From: an uncultured Salinimicrobium sp.
GTDB taxonomy: Bacteria > Bacteroidota > Bacteroidia > Flavobacteriales > Flavobacteriaceae
DNA length: 8,025 nucleotides
Assembly: GCA_946887025.1 (NCBI GenBank)
Contig: CAMPJY010000119.1
Location: 1 to 8,025 of the forward strand
Reading direction: 5' to 3'
Below the pieces are notes generated by a model, which made no database searches, had not been told where the DNA came from, and saw only the letters and a list, made by a program, of their open reading frames with translations. This document shows, in pieces, positions 1 to 6,830 of this stretch. Position numbers and translations under genes: made by a program. Position 1 is the stretch's first letter; each line of letters starts with the position of its first letter.

Positions 1-129
1 TTCATGGACATGATCAACCTTCAGGGAAAAACCAACTTCTTCGAAAAAAGAGTTGGTGAATACCAGAAGGCCGGGGTGATGAATAAGGACAAGGACACCA
101 ATAAGATCAGTTTCGACGCCGATTTTTAA
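1..129 (+). CDS. nrdB: Class Ia ribonucleotide reductase small (beta) subunit, C-terminal end only
   Basis: Frame 1 is open from the window edge to a TAA at 127-129 and encodes the last 42 residues; the 5' part lies outside the window. NrdB houses the di-iron/tyrosyl radical centre and passes the radical to NrdA so that ribonucleoside diphosphates can be reduced. What is visible is the end of the last helix ([20 protein letters not shown], the usual motif before the tail) and an acidic, flexible tail ending FDADF. In class Ia enzymes the extreme C-terminus docks on the large subunit, and an -DADF ending resembles the eukaryotic R2 tail. The metal-binding and radical residues are not in view. 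The gene lies 131 bp upstream of nrdA on the same strand, which supports the assignment and suggests one transcription unit in the order B-A. Confidence 0.88.
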   Translation, partial: FMDMINLQGKTNFFEKRVGEYQKAGVMNKDKDTNKISFDADF

Positions 130-132
130 GAT

Positions 133-223
133 AGAGATTAGAGATTAGAACCTGGAGACTGGAAACAAGAGACTAGAGAAAGTCTAAATTCCTGGTTCCA
201 GGTTCTAGTCTCCAGAATCTATT
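133..223. repeat. Heptad-period repeat tract with a strand switch, between nrdB and nrdA
   Basis: Starting three bases after the nrdB stop, the sequence can be cut into consecutive 7-mers. Purine-rich units (AGAGATT twice at 133-146, then variants such as GGAGACT at 154-160 and AGAGACT at 168-174) run to about 181. After a spacer at 182-188, pyrimidine-rich units that resemble their reverse complement follow (TTCCAGG 196-202, TTCTAGT 203-209, CTCCAGA 210-216). The two halves can pair in several registers: 146-155 with 198-207 (10 bp), 152-160 with 207-215 (9 bp), or 170-177 with 204-211 (8 bp). No T-run follows, so it is not a classic terminator. The remaining gap to nrdA (224-260) is AT-rich. 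TATTTTTC at 220-227 resembles a Bacteroidota -7 box, but no -33 TTG is seen. Confidence 0.75.
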
Positions 224-260
224 TTTCAATCATATTTCCCAAAACTTTTAACCTGAAAGT

Positions 261-2735
261 ATGTACGTAGTAAAAAGAGACGGCCGCAAGGAGCCCATCA
301 TGTTCGACAAGATCACCGCCAGGGTGAGAAAACTTTGTTATGGTCTGAATGAACTTGTAGACCCCGTGAAAGTTGCCATGAGAGTAATCGAAGGCCTTTA
401 CGACGGGGTCACTACCAGCGAACTCGACAATCTGGCGGCCGAGATCGCGGCTACCATGACTACGTCCCATCCCGATTACGCCAAGCTGGCTGCGCGTATT
501 TCGGTTTCAAACCTGCATAAGAATACCAGGAAAACTTTTTCGGAGGTGATGACAGACCTTTACGAGTATGTCAACCCCCGCACCGGTCAGAAAGCCCCCC
601 TTTTGGCCGATGAGGTGTACGAGGTTATTCAGAAGAATAAGGAGATCCTCGACTCTACCATCATTTACAACCGCGATTTTCAGTATGACTATTTCGGCTT
701 CAAAACCCTGGAGCGCTCCTATCTTCTGAAGATCAACGGGAAAATAGCAGAAAGGCCCCAGCATATGCTGATGAGGGTTTCCGTGGGAATTCACCTCAAT
801 GATATTGAAGCGGCAGTGGAGACATATGAACTGATGTCCAAAAAGTATTTCACCCACGCCACCCCTACCCTTTTCAACGCAGGAACTCCCAAGCCTCAGA
901 TGTCGTCCTGTTTCCTTCTGACCATGAAGGATGACAGCATCGACGGTATCTACGATACTTTGAAACAAACCGCCAAGATCTCGCAATCTGCGGGTGGGAT
1001 CGGACTGTCCATTCACAACGTCCGCGCCACCGGCTCTTATATTTCTGGCACCAATGGAACCTCCAACGGAATCGTACCTATGCTCCGCGTGTTCAACGAC
1101 ACTGCCAGATACGTGGATCAGGGAGGCGGAAAGAGGAAAGGTTCTTTCGCCATTTATGTGGAGCCCTGGCATGCCGATATCTTCGATTTCCTGGACCTGA
1201 AGAAGAACCATGGAAAGGAAGAGATGCGCGCCCGGGATCTGTTCTACGCCATGTGGGTTCCAGACCTTTTCATGAAACGGGTTGAAGAAGATGCCCAATG
1301 GACGCTAATGTGTCCTCATGAATGTCCTGACCTGTACAATCGACATGGGGAAGCATTTGATACCCTGTATCTGCAATACGAAGCTGAAGGAAAAGGCCGC
1401 AGGACGATCAGGGCGAGAGAACTTTGGGAAAAGATCCTGGAGTCCCAGATCGAGACCGGAACGCCTTATATGCTATATAAAGACGCCGCCAACCGAAAAT
1501 CCAATCAGCAGAACCTGGGCACCATCCGTTCCTCCAACCTCTGTACCGAGATCCTGGAGTACACCAGCGAGGACGAGGTGGCCGTATGTAATTTAGCTTC
1601 CATTGCGCTCCCCATGTTCATCAAGGGCAACGAATTTGACCACAAGGAACTTTTCAGGATCACCAAAAGGGTGACCAGGAACCTGAACAAGGTGATCGAC
1701 AGAAACTATTATCCAGTAAAAGAAGCCGAAAACTCCAACTTCAGGCACAGGCCTGTAGGTCTGGGAGTACAGGGACTGGCCGATACCTTTATAAAACTGC
1801 GGCTGCCTTTCACCAGTGATGAGGCAAAAAAGCTGAATCAGGATATTTTTGAGACCCTTTATTTCGCTGCCGTGACTGCTTCCATGGAAATGGCAAAAGA
1901 AGAAGGCCCCTACTCCACTTACAAGGGATCCCCCATAAGTGAAGGTAAATTCCAGTTCAATCTCTGGGGCATCAAAGACGACGAACTCAGCGGCCGCTGG
2001 GAATGGGAAAAGCTGCGAAAACAGGTCAAGAAACACGGAGTGCGAAACTCCCTGCTGGTAGCCCCCATGCCTACAGCCTCGACCTCACAGATCCTTGGAA
2101 ACAATGAGGCCTTTGAACCTTATACTTCAAATATCTACACCCGAAGGGTACTTTCAGGAGAATTTATCGTGGTAAACAAACATCTGCTTGAAGACCTGGT
2201 GGAGCGCAACCTGTGGAACGAGGACGTGAAGAATGCCATCCTCAGGGCCAATGGATCAGTACAGAATATCGATGTTATTCCACAGGATCTGAAGGAGCTT
2301 TACAGGACAGTGTGGGAGCTGAGCATGAAAGATATCATTGACATGTCCCGTCATCGTGGATATTTCATCGATCAGTCACAGTCCCTGAACCTGTTCATGG
2401 AGAACGCCAATTACAGCAAGCTTACCTCCATGCATTTCTATGCCTGGAAAAGTGGCCTGAAGACGGGGATGTATTATCTGCGTACCAAGAGTGCGGTGGA
2501 TGCCATTAAATTCACCCTTTCCAAAGACAGCGCAGAACAGCCTACCGAGCAAAAGGAAGAGCCGGTGCAGCAGGCTGTTTCTTCGGTTCCAGAAAGAGCC
2601 GCACAAACCCTCCAGGAGCAGCCAAAATTCAGTGAACATGTTGAAGGCGCCCCCCTTTCCCCGGAAGAGCTCCGGGCTCTCATTGCGCAGTCGAAAGATG
2701 CCGAAGGGGACGATTGCCTGATGTGTGGTTCATAA
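261..2735 (+). CDS. nrdA: Class Ia ribonucleoside-diphosphate reductase, large (alpha) subunit
   Basis: This 824-aa cytosolic enzyme reduces NDPs to dNDPs with the NrdB radical. An N-terminal ATP-cone (about residues 1-95, beginning [10 protein letters not shown]) implies allosteric on/off control by ATP/dATP. The RNR barrel follows (about 140-750). Catalytic residues are all visible: redox pair C217 (SSCFLL) and C443 (AVCNLAS), thiyl-radical C428 with N426 and E430 (NLCTE), the radical-transfer tyrosines Y738-Y739 ([10 protein letters not shown]), and the C-terminal swinging-arm cysteines C819 and C822 (CLMCGS). Numbering and the C-terminal ending closely follow the eukaryotic R1 type. Residues about 755-815 form a Glu/Gln/Pro-rich linker that carries the arm. 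The start is fixed by the ATP-cone beginning at residue 2-3; the upstream bases are A-rich with no Shine-Dalgarno, as is normal in flavobacteria. It is probably co-transcribed with nrdB, and it ends at a strong terminator. Confidence 0.98.
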   Translation: MYVVKRDGRKEPIMFDKITARVRKLCYGLNELVDPVKVAMRVIEGLYDGVTTSELDNLAAEIAATMTTSHPDYAKLAARISVSNLHKNTRKTFSEVMTDLYEYVNPRTGQKAPLLADEVYEVIQKNKEILDSTIIYNRDFQYDYFGFKTLERSYLLKINGKIAERPQHMLMRVSVGIHLNDIEAAVETYELMSKKYFTHATPTLFNAGTPKPQMSSCFLLTMKDDSIDGIYDTLKQTAKISQSAGGIGLSIHNVRATGSYISGTNGTSNGIVPMLRVFNDTARYVDQGGGKRKGSFAIYVEPWHADIFDFLDLKKNHGKEEMRARDLFYAMWVPDLFMKRVEEDAQWTLMCPHECPDLYNRHGEAFDTLYLQYEAEGKGRRTIRARELWEKILESQIETGTPYMLYKDAANRKSNQQNLGTIRSSNLCTEILEYTSEDEVAVCNLASIALPMFIKGNEFDHKELFRITKRVTRNLNKVIDRNYYPVKEAENSNFRHRPVGLGVQGLADTFIKLRLPFTSDEAKKLNQDIFETLYFAAVTASMEMAKEEGPYSTYKGSPISEGKFQFNLWGIKDDELSGRWEWEKLRKQVKKHGVRNSLLVAPMPTASTSQILGNNEAFEPYTSNIYTRRVLSGEFIVVNKHLLEDLVERNLWNEDVKNAILRANGSVQNIDVIPQDLKELYRTVWELSMKDIIDMSRHRGYFIDQSQSLNLFMENANYSKLTSMHFYAWKSGLKTGMYYLRTKSAVDAIKFTLSKDSAEQPTEQKEEPVQQAVSSVPERAAQTLQEQPKFSEHVEGAPLSPEELRALIAQSKDAEGDDCLMCGS

Positions 2736-2776
2736 AATAACGCAGGGCCTTGAGCTTTGCAGCCTCCCACTTTTTT

Positions 2777-2805
2777 AAGATGCCCGATACGGGCATCTTT
2801 TTTTT
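2777..2805 (+). terminator. Rho-independent terminator after nrdA
   Basis: A perfect 10-bp stem (AAGATGCCCG at 2777-2786, CGGGCATCTT at 2790-2799) closes a 3-nt ATA loop and runs into eight Ts (2798-2805). It lies 42 bp past the nrdA stop. Read on the minus strand, the hairpin is followed by As rather than Ts, so it should work well only for plus-strand transcripts, although it separates two convergent genes. I see no comparable terminator for the minus-strand gene in 2806-2876. Confidence 0.93.
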
Positions 2806-2876
2806 CCGGAAATTCCTTGAACTTAAGTCTTCCTATACATGAACTTTGTATTCCCGGCCTGCTGAAGCTGAAAAGT

Positions 2877-3548
2877 CTATTTCAGGTATGCTCTTAAAAC
2901 TTTCGCCCAGGCAGCATACCCCTTGGCATTCAGGTGCAGGCCATCTTCCGTATATTCCTTTATCAATCGCTGTTCTGCATCAAGAAAATGAGGATGAAGA
3001 TCAATTAGATTCACCTCCTGTTCCTTTGCTATCCTTCTGATACCTTCGTTGACTTCGGCTATCACCTCATCTTTATTGTAGTGACCTTTGAATTGTGTAA
3101 AAGTGTTATTTACAGGCATCAGCGTCTGCACATAAATATCTGTCTGAGGGGATTCAGACTTGATCCTTTGAACAATCTTTTCATAATTCCGAATTATCAT
3201 GGGAGCCGGGAAATTCTTCGCGATATCATTAATTCCAATCAGTAGAAATACCTTGGCGGGGTTCCCTTCTGTCACCTCGTCCAGGCGCTCCAGTATACCG
3301 AAGCTGGTATCCCCGGATATCCCCCTATTCCGCGCTTGTGGCAGGCTGAGTAATTCGTGCCAGTTTACAGAGGAGGTAATGCTGTTTCCAAGGAAAATAA
3401 TATCTTCCTGAGAATCGGGATAGTGTTCAAACTGATTTACAATATAATCAAAATTCCAGGGCCTGGAGGTAGTATCAATGGCAACAGCCTGAGCAAAACC
3501 AGTGGAGACGGAAAAAAGGCAGAGGAGCAGGAAAAAATGATTTTTCAT
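2877..3548 (-). CDS. Secreted SGNH/GDSL-family hydrolase (esterase or acetylesterase type)
   Basis: This 223-aa protein has a Sec signal peptide (hydrophobic run 5-18, likely cleavage after AQA at 19-21), so it should act in the periplasm or outside. All four SGNH blocks are present: block I FLGNSIT with nucleophile S56, block II RGISGD (G76), block III GIND (G105, N107), and block V DGLHLN with catalytic D202 and H205. Block I reads GNS rather than the GDS of classic GDSL lipases; this is a frequent variant in the carbohydrate-esterase and platelet-activating-factor-acetylhydrolase-like branches. Such enzymes remove acyl or acetyl groups from sugars, glycans or lipids, but the substrate cannot be read from sequence. 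Length suits a single SGNH domain. The gene is convergent with nrdA, divergent from the lipoprotein gene, and visibly less GC-rich than nrdA. The start gives a complete signal peptide. Confidence 0.93.
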   Translation of the reverse strand: MKNHFFLLLCLFSVSTGFAQAVAIDTTSRPWNFDYIVNQFEHYPDSQEDIIFLGNSITSSVNWHELLSLPQARNRGISGDTSFGILERLDEVTEGNPAKVFLLIGINDIAKNFPAPMIIRNYEKIVQRIKSESPQTDIYVQTLMPVNNTFTQFKGHYNKDEVIAEVNEGIRRIAKEQEVNLIDLHPHFLDAEQRLIKEYTEDGLHLNAKGYAAWAKVLRAYLK

Positions 3549-3615
3549 AAGTGCAGTACTTTTTCAATTTGATGGATTTGGAGATAAAACTCTCCTGAAT
3601 AGCTTACTGAAGTTT

Positions 3616-3623
3616 CAAAAATA
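3616..3623 (-). promoter_or_regulatory. Candidate -7 box for the SGNH hydrolase gene
   Basis: On the minus strand this reads TATTTTTG, an exact match to the Bacteroidota -7 consensus TAnnTTTG, 68 bp upstream of the hydrolase start. No TTG is seen at the expected -33 distance, so the call rests on one box in AT-rich DNA. The rest of this 166-bp divergent gap (3549-3714) holds no other clear signal. TATTTTAC at 3692-3699 is a poor -7 candidate for the lipoprotein gene reading the other way. Confidence 0.35.
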
Positions 3624-3714
3624 GGCAAAAAAGACCCGACCGGAAATAAAAATCCCTGATCTCCAAAATACCACATTCCAAAATTTTTCGTTATTTTACC
3701 AAACAAAAACCACC

Positions 3715-4497
3715 ATGTACAAAAGCCTCCTACTCCTTGCTTCCGTAATGTTGCTCCTGGCTTGTAACAGGGAACAGGTGCTCCCACCCGATCTACCTGA
3801 AGAGCAGCGGGAATTTACCGTCACCCTGAACGGCTTCTGTGCCGAGGGCGAAGACCTGCGCAGCCGTGAGAAATGGGAAAAGAACTACGAGGAATTCGAG
3901 ACCTGGATCAACAATTTTGCAGACTCCACAGGCTTTGTACACAACTGGAAAGGCGAAATTAAAAATATTGAACTTTACGACGCGCCTGCTTATAACTCCA
4001 CCTCTATTGGCTTTGAAATTCAGCTGCCTTTGGAGGCGAACAGGAATATAAGTTTGTACTATAAAAAACTCATCCCTTACGGACAGGAAGCCGAAAACCT
4101 GATCTTTCATCAGCTCCGGGATATGGAGGAACGCGTGACGGTCAGCTTCGACGGAATCCTGAAGAGGGATGCCAACAGGAACCTTGCCTTTGGAGGGGAA
4201 TTCGGGATCTTCGACAAGCCGGATTACAACCTTTGCGAGCCTCACCTGAGTATAGAGATCACCTCCCTGAAACCGGAAAACGTCAGAGACAGCGAAACCC
4301 TGGAACGCGCAAAGAAACTGCTGGTGCAGGAGATCAAGCTGGAGCAGGCGGGACTTGACAACAGCGCCCACCCTACCCTTTTCCGCAGGAAAATCACCAT
4401 TCAGAAAGAATCCCTGCTGAAGGACCTCAGCGCCATGGACCTGGAGGAATTGAGGTATCTGGCGATGGCGTTTCTTGAGTTCAGAGTTACGAGTTAG
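3715..4497 (+). CDS. Lipoprotein of unknown function
   Basis: The 260-aa product starts with a hydrophobic segment and the lipobox LLAC, with the lipidated cysteine at residue 17; this supports the start codon and predicts membrane anchoring. No clear flavobacterial surface-export signal (such as acidic residues just after the cysteine) is visible, so periplasmic exposure is as likely as surface exposure. I do not recognise a family. The mature part is charged, with an acidic amphipathic stretch (about 43-70), a probable beta-rich core (about 75-185, including a VTVSFDGIL strand) and a helical, charged C-terminal third (190-255). Besides C17 there are two cysteines, C42 and C174, which could form a disulfide. 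The last six codons (EFRVTS) and the TAG are exactly three 7-bp repeat units, so the natural C-terminus may have been altered. It starts divergently from the SGNH hydrolase gene. Confidence 0.85.
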   Translation: MYKSLLLLASVMLLLACNREQVLPPDLPEEQREFTVTLNGFCAEGEDLRSREKWEKNYEEFETWINNFADSTGFVHNWKGEIKNIELYDAPAYNSTSIGFEIQLPLEANRNISLYYKKLIPYGQEAENLIFHQLRDMEERVTVSFDGILKRDANRNLAFGGEFGIFDKPDYNLCEPHLSIEITSLKPENVRDSETLERAKKLLVQEIKLEQAGLDNSAHPTLFRRKITIQKESLLKDLSAMDLEELRYLAMAFLEFRVTS

Positions 4498-4525
4498 TGG
4501 AGAGTGGAAAGTGGAAAGTGGAGAG
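4477..4525 (+). repeat. Heptad-period tract overlapping the end of the lipoprotein gene
   Basis: Seven consecutive 7-mers are in perfect register: three GAGTTNN units (4477-4497), then TGGAGAG, TGGAAAG, TGGAAAG, TGGAGAG (4498-4525). The first three units encode the last six residues and the stop of the lipoprotein; the rest is non-coding. The unit type changes exactly at the stop codon without breaking the register. Confidence 0.85.
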
Positions 4526-4567
4526 TAGTTTGTGCGTTAAGGGGACAAATCAATAACCCTAAACCTT

Positions 4568-4575
4568 TATCTTTA
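4568..4575 (+). promoter_or_regulatory. Weak candidate -7 box for dgt
   Basis: TATCTTTA matches seven of eight positions of TAnnTTTG, about 90 bp upstream of the dgt start. There is no TTG at the usual -33 spacing. It is the best promoter-like element I find in the 4526-4663 gap, where dgt would need its own promoter unless the lipoprotein transcript reads through; no terminator is visible there. Confidence 0.25.
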
Positions 4576-4595
4576 GCCCGGATTATTCAATAAAA

Positions 4596-4611
4596 ATTCG
4601 TGTATTCGTGG
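4596..4611 (+). repeat. ATTCGTG octamer pair upstream of dgt
   Basis: Two adjacent near-identical 8-mers, ATTCGTGT and ATTCGTGG, followed by CAAAA. ATTCGTG-type words of this sort recur between genes in many Bacteroidota genomes in my recollection, but whether this copy belongs to such a family cannot be tested here. It lies about 50 bp upstream of dgt, in the leader region if the proposed promoter at 4568 is right. Confidence 0.5.
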
Positions 4612-4663
4612 CAAAACAGGTTTACAACCCAATAGCTTACACACAAAACTCAAAACCTTACCA

Positions 4664-6007
4664 ATGATGAACTGGGAACAACTGCTTTCTTTAAGAAAAG
4701 CGGGAGATACTAATAAAAGACTGCGAAGGGAACAGAACGAAACCAGGCTGGGGTTTGAAGTGGATTACGACCGGATCATCTTTTCCTCTGCCTTCAGGAG
4801 TCTGCAGGATAAAACCCAGGTGATCCCTCTCTCCAAAACTAATTTTGTTCACACCCGCCTCACCCACAGCCTCGAGGTGTCTGTAGTAGGCCGATCCCTG
4901 GGACGACTCTCTGGGGAAAAGATCCTGAAAAAGCATCCCCACCTCAGCAGCATCCACGGATACCAGATGAATGATTTCGGGGCTATAGTAGCTGCAGCGG
5001 CCCTTGCTCACGATATTGGGAACCCTCCCTTCGGACATTCGGGTGAAAAGGCAATAGGGGAATATTTCAGCCTGGGGAACGGAAAGCGGTTTAGAAAAGA
5101 ACTTTCCGATAAGGAATTCACAGATCTTGCCCGCTTTGAAGGGAACGCCAACGGCTTCAGATTCCTCACCGAAAGCAGACCGGGAATCCCGGGAGGCATT
5201 CGTTTATCCTACGCCACTCTTGGAGCCTTCATGAAGTACCCTAAAGAATCCCTCCCTCACCGGCCTACTTCGCATATTGCAGACAAGAAATTCGGAGTAT
5301 TCCAGAGTGAAAAAGATTTCTTCAGAGAGGTCTCTACGGAACTGGGACTTATTCCCACAGGCAAGGGAAATGACCTGGCATACAAAAGGCATCCCCTGGC
5401 CTTCCTGGTGGAGGCGGCAGATGATATCTGTTATACTATCATAGATTTCGAGGATGGGATCAACCTGGGCCTCATAGAAGAAGAATACGCGCTGGAATAC
5501 CTCATCAACCTGGTGCGGGACAGCATCAATACGTCCAAATATCACAGCCTGACGACCCGGGCCGACAGAGTCACCTATCTGCGGGCGCTGGCCATTAATA
5601 CCCTAATTACTGAGGCCGTACAGATCTTTGTGGATAATGAAGAGGCCATCCTGAAAGGGGATTTCCACCACGCGCTGCTGGACAAGAGCAGGTACGAGGC
5701 GCAGGTCAGGGATATTTTGGACATCAGCGTAAGGAAAATCTACCAGAGCGAGGAGGTGATCAGCAAAGAAATAGGGGGTTACCAGATGCTCTCGCAGTTG
5801 CTGGACACCTATACTCAGGCCCTGTTGCCTCCCGAAGGCCAGCCGGAATCAAATTTCAACAAACTTGTAATGAGGCTTACTCCCATAGCCATCCCGGAAA
5901 ATGCCACGGTGTACGAAAAACTGATTAGCATCTGTTCGTATATATCCTCGTTGACCGACAGAGATATAGTGGCTTCGTTCGAAAAGTTCAGGGGCCTTAA
6001 GATTTAA
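4664..6007 (+). CDS. dgt: dGTPase-like deoxynucleoside triphosphate triphosphohydrolase (HD superfamily)
   Basis: This 447-aa protein belongs to the Dgt family, cytosolic enzymes that split dGTP (often other dNTPs too) into deoxynucleoside and triphosphate and so lower or balance dNTP pools. The metal-binding HD signature is complete: H68 in HTRLTHSLEV, H116-D117 in LAHDIGNPPFGHSGE, and the distal aspartate in EAADDICY (D253/D254). The N-terminal RSLQDKTQV segment and the FEGNANGFR loop (158-166) are also typical of the family. Length matches the long bacterial form. Two in-frame ATGs open the gene (4664 and 4667); either could be used, with a one-residue difference. Substrate range and any nucleotide-activated oligomer cannot be read off. 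It is probably the first gene of a two-gene unit with the racemase 22 bp downstream, and is near nrdA, which works in the opposite metabolic direction. Confidence 0.95.
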   Translation: MMNWEQLLSLRKAGDTNKRLRREQNETRLGFEVDYDRIIFSSAFRSLQDKTQVIPLSKTNFVHTRLTHSLEVSVVGRSLGRLSGEKILKKHPHLSSIHGYQMNDFGAIVAAAALAHDIGNPPFGHSGEKAIGEYFSLGNGKRFRKELSDKEFTDLARFEGNANGFRFLTESRPGIPGGIRLSYATLGAFMKYPKESLPHRPTSHIADKKFGVFQSEKDFFREVSTELGLIPTGKGNDLAYKRHPLAFLVEAADDICYTIIDFEDGINLGLIEEEYALEYLINLVRDSINTSKYHSLTTRADRVTYLRALAINTLITEAVQIFVDNEEAILKGDFHHALLDKSRYEAQVRDILDISVRKIYQSEEVISKEIGGYQMLSQLLDTYTQALLPPEGQPESNFNKLVMRLTPIAIPENATVYEKLISICSYISSLTDRDIVASFEKFRGLKI

Positions 6008-6009
6008 GG

Positions 6010-6023
6010 GTAAACAGTAAACA
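6010..6023 (+). repeat. Two-copy GTAAACA heptad in the dgt-racemase gap
   Basis: A perfect tandem pair of the 7-mer GTAAACA begins two bases after the dgt stop and occupies most of the 22-bp gap before the racemase start. Being only two copies, it could be chance, but the period and placement match the other tracts in this window. Confidence 0.6.
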
Positions 6024-6029
6024 AAGTAT

Positions 6030-6764
6030 ATGATTGGCATCGTAGGCGGAATGGGACCCTTGGCTGGTCTGGACGTTTTTAAGAAGATCATCGAGGAAAC
6101 CACTGCCCAGAAGGATCAGGATCATCCTTCAGTGCTGTTATTCTCCTTACCCTCCACCTTGCCGGACAGGACAGAATTCCTTTTGGGGAGGGAGAAAACG
6201 AATCCGGCTTACGCCATAGCAGAGATCTTACGGAAACTAGAGGAGGCCGGCGCAACTGTAGCGGGGATTCCCTGTAATACGGCCCATGCCCCAGAGATAT
6301 TTGGAGTAATTTCTGAAGAACTGGCAGCCAGGGAAAGTCAGCTGCAGCTGGTCCACCTGATAGAAGAGACTACGGCCTTTGTAAAAGAGAATTTTCCCGG
6401 AAGAAGGATTGGGGTCCTTTCCACCACAGGCACCCGTAGAACCGGCTTATATAAAAATACACTGGAGCAGGTCGGCCTGGAGGTTATCGAGCCTGGCGAC
6501 AGCTGGCAGGAACGGATACATGCGACTGTATACAATGAGGAATACGGGATCAAAGCCAATTGCTGTCCGGTTAAGGAAAAAGCGGTTTCGGAATTAAAGT
6601 TAGCAATAGCAGAATTAAAAAAATTAGGAGCCGACGTAGTTTTAATGGGATGTACAGAGATTCCTTTGGCGATCACTGAAAGCGAGATTTATGCTTTGCC
6701 TATAGTAGACGCCAACAGGGTACTGGCCAGAAAACTTATTGCAGGAGAAAAGCCAATTTCCTGA
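6030..6764 (+). CDS. Amino-acid racemase, aspartate/glutamate racemase family
   Basis: The 244-aa cytosolic enzyme is of the cofactor-independent Asp/Glu/hydantoin racemase fold, two similar alpha/beta halves that each give one catalytic cysteine. Both are present: C82 in GIPCNTAHA and C208 in MGCTEIPLA. The N-terminus MIGIVGGMGPLAG is the standard family opening and fixes the start. One cysteine removes and the other returns the alpha proton, interconverting L- and D-forms. Context does not point to MurI, and the sequence looks closer to the aspartate or broad-specificity (YgeA-like) branch; the true substrate is uncertain. An extra vicinal pair, C178-C179, is not part of the known catalytic set. 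The gene follows dgt by 22 bp and is probably co-transcribed. Upstream bases are A-rich without a Shine-Dalgarno. Confidence 0.92.
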   Translation: MIGIVGGMGPLAGLDVFKKIIEETTAQKDQDHPSVLLFSLPSTLPDRTEFLLGREKTNPAYAIAEILRKLEEAGATVAGIPCNTAHAPEIFGVISEELAARESQLQLVHLIEETTAFVKENFPGRRIGVLSTTGTRRTGLYKNTLEQVGLEVIEPGDSWQERIHATVYNEEYGIKANCCPVKEKAVSELKLAIAELKKLGADVVLMGCTEIPLAITESEIYALPIVDANRVLARKLIAGEKPIS

Positions 6765-6791
6765 GTCAGTAGGTTAAAAACATTAATTTCC

Positions 6792-6799
6792 TAAATTTA
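6792..6799 (+). promoter_or_regulatory. Weak candidate -7 box for the P1 peptidase gene
   Basis: TAAATTTA matches seven of eight positions of TAnnTTTG and would place transcription start roughly 25 bp before the ATG at 6831. No -33 TTG is present. The 66-bp gap from the racemase shows no terminator, so read-through from dgt and the racemase gene is an equally good explanation. Confidence 0.25.
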
Positions 6800-6830
6800 T
6801 GGGCGACTGTTAACCCTTATTTTCCATTCC

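Noticed and set aside
133..223. CRISPR array or intrinsic terminator after nrdB
   Set aside because: Units are 7 bp with no spacers, so not CRISPR; the stem is imperfect and has no T-run after it, so not a standard terminator.
507..1298. 263-aa open frame on the minus strand
   Set aside because: It lies wholly inside nrdA, whose plus-strand product has every catalytic residue; the minus-strand translation shows no recognisable domain and is a codon-bias shadow.
2777..2805. Bidirectional terminator serving both convergent genes
   Set aside because: On the minus strand the hairpin is followed by As, not Ts, so only plus-strand termination is supported.
2846..3040. Small plus-strand open frame after the nrdA terminator
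   Set aside because: It overlaps the conserved C-terminal DGLHLN region of the minus-strand SGNH hydrolase and shows no coding features of its own.
3793..4371. 192-aa open frame on the minus strand
   Set aside because: Antisense to the lipoprotein gene, with no domain or export signal of its own, while the plus strand has a clean lipobox start.
6772..6815. GGTTAA/TTAACC inverted pair between the racemase and P1 peptidase genes
   Set aside because: Only 6 bp, AT-rich and separated by 32 nt with no T-run; expected by chance in such DNA.
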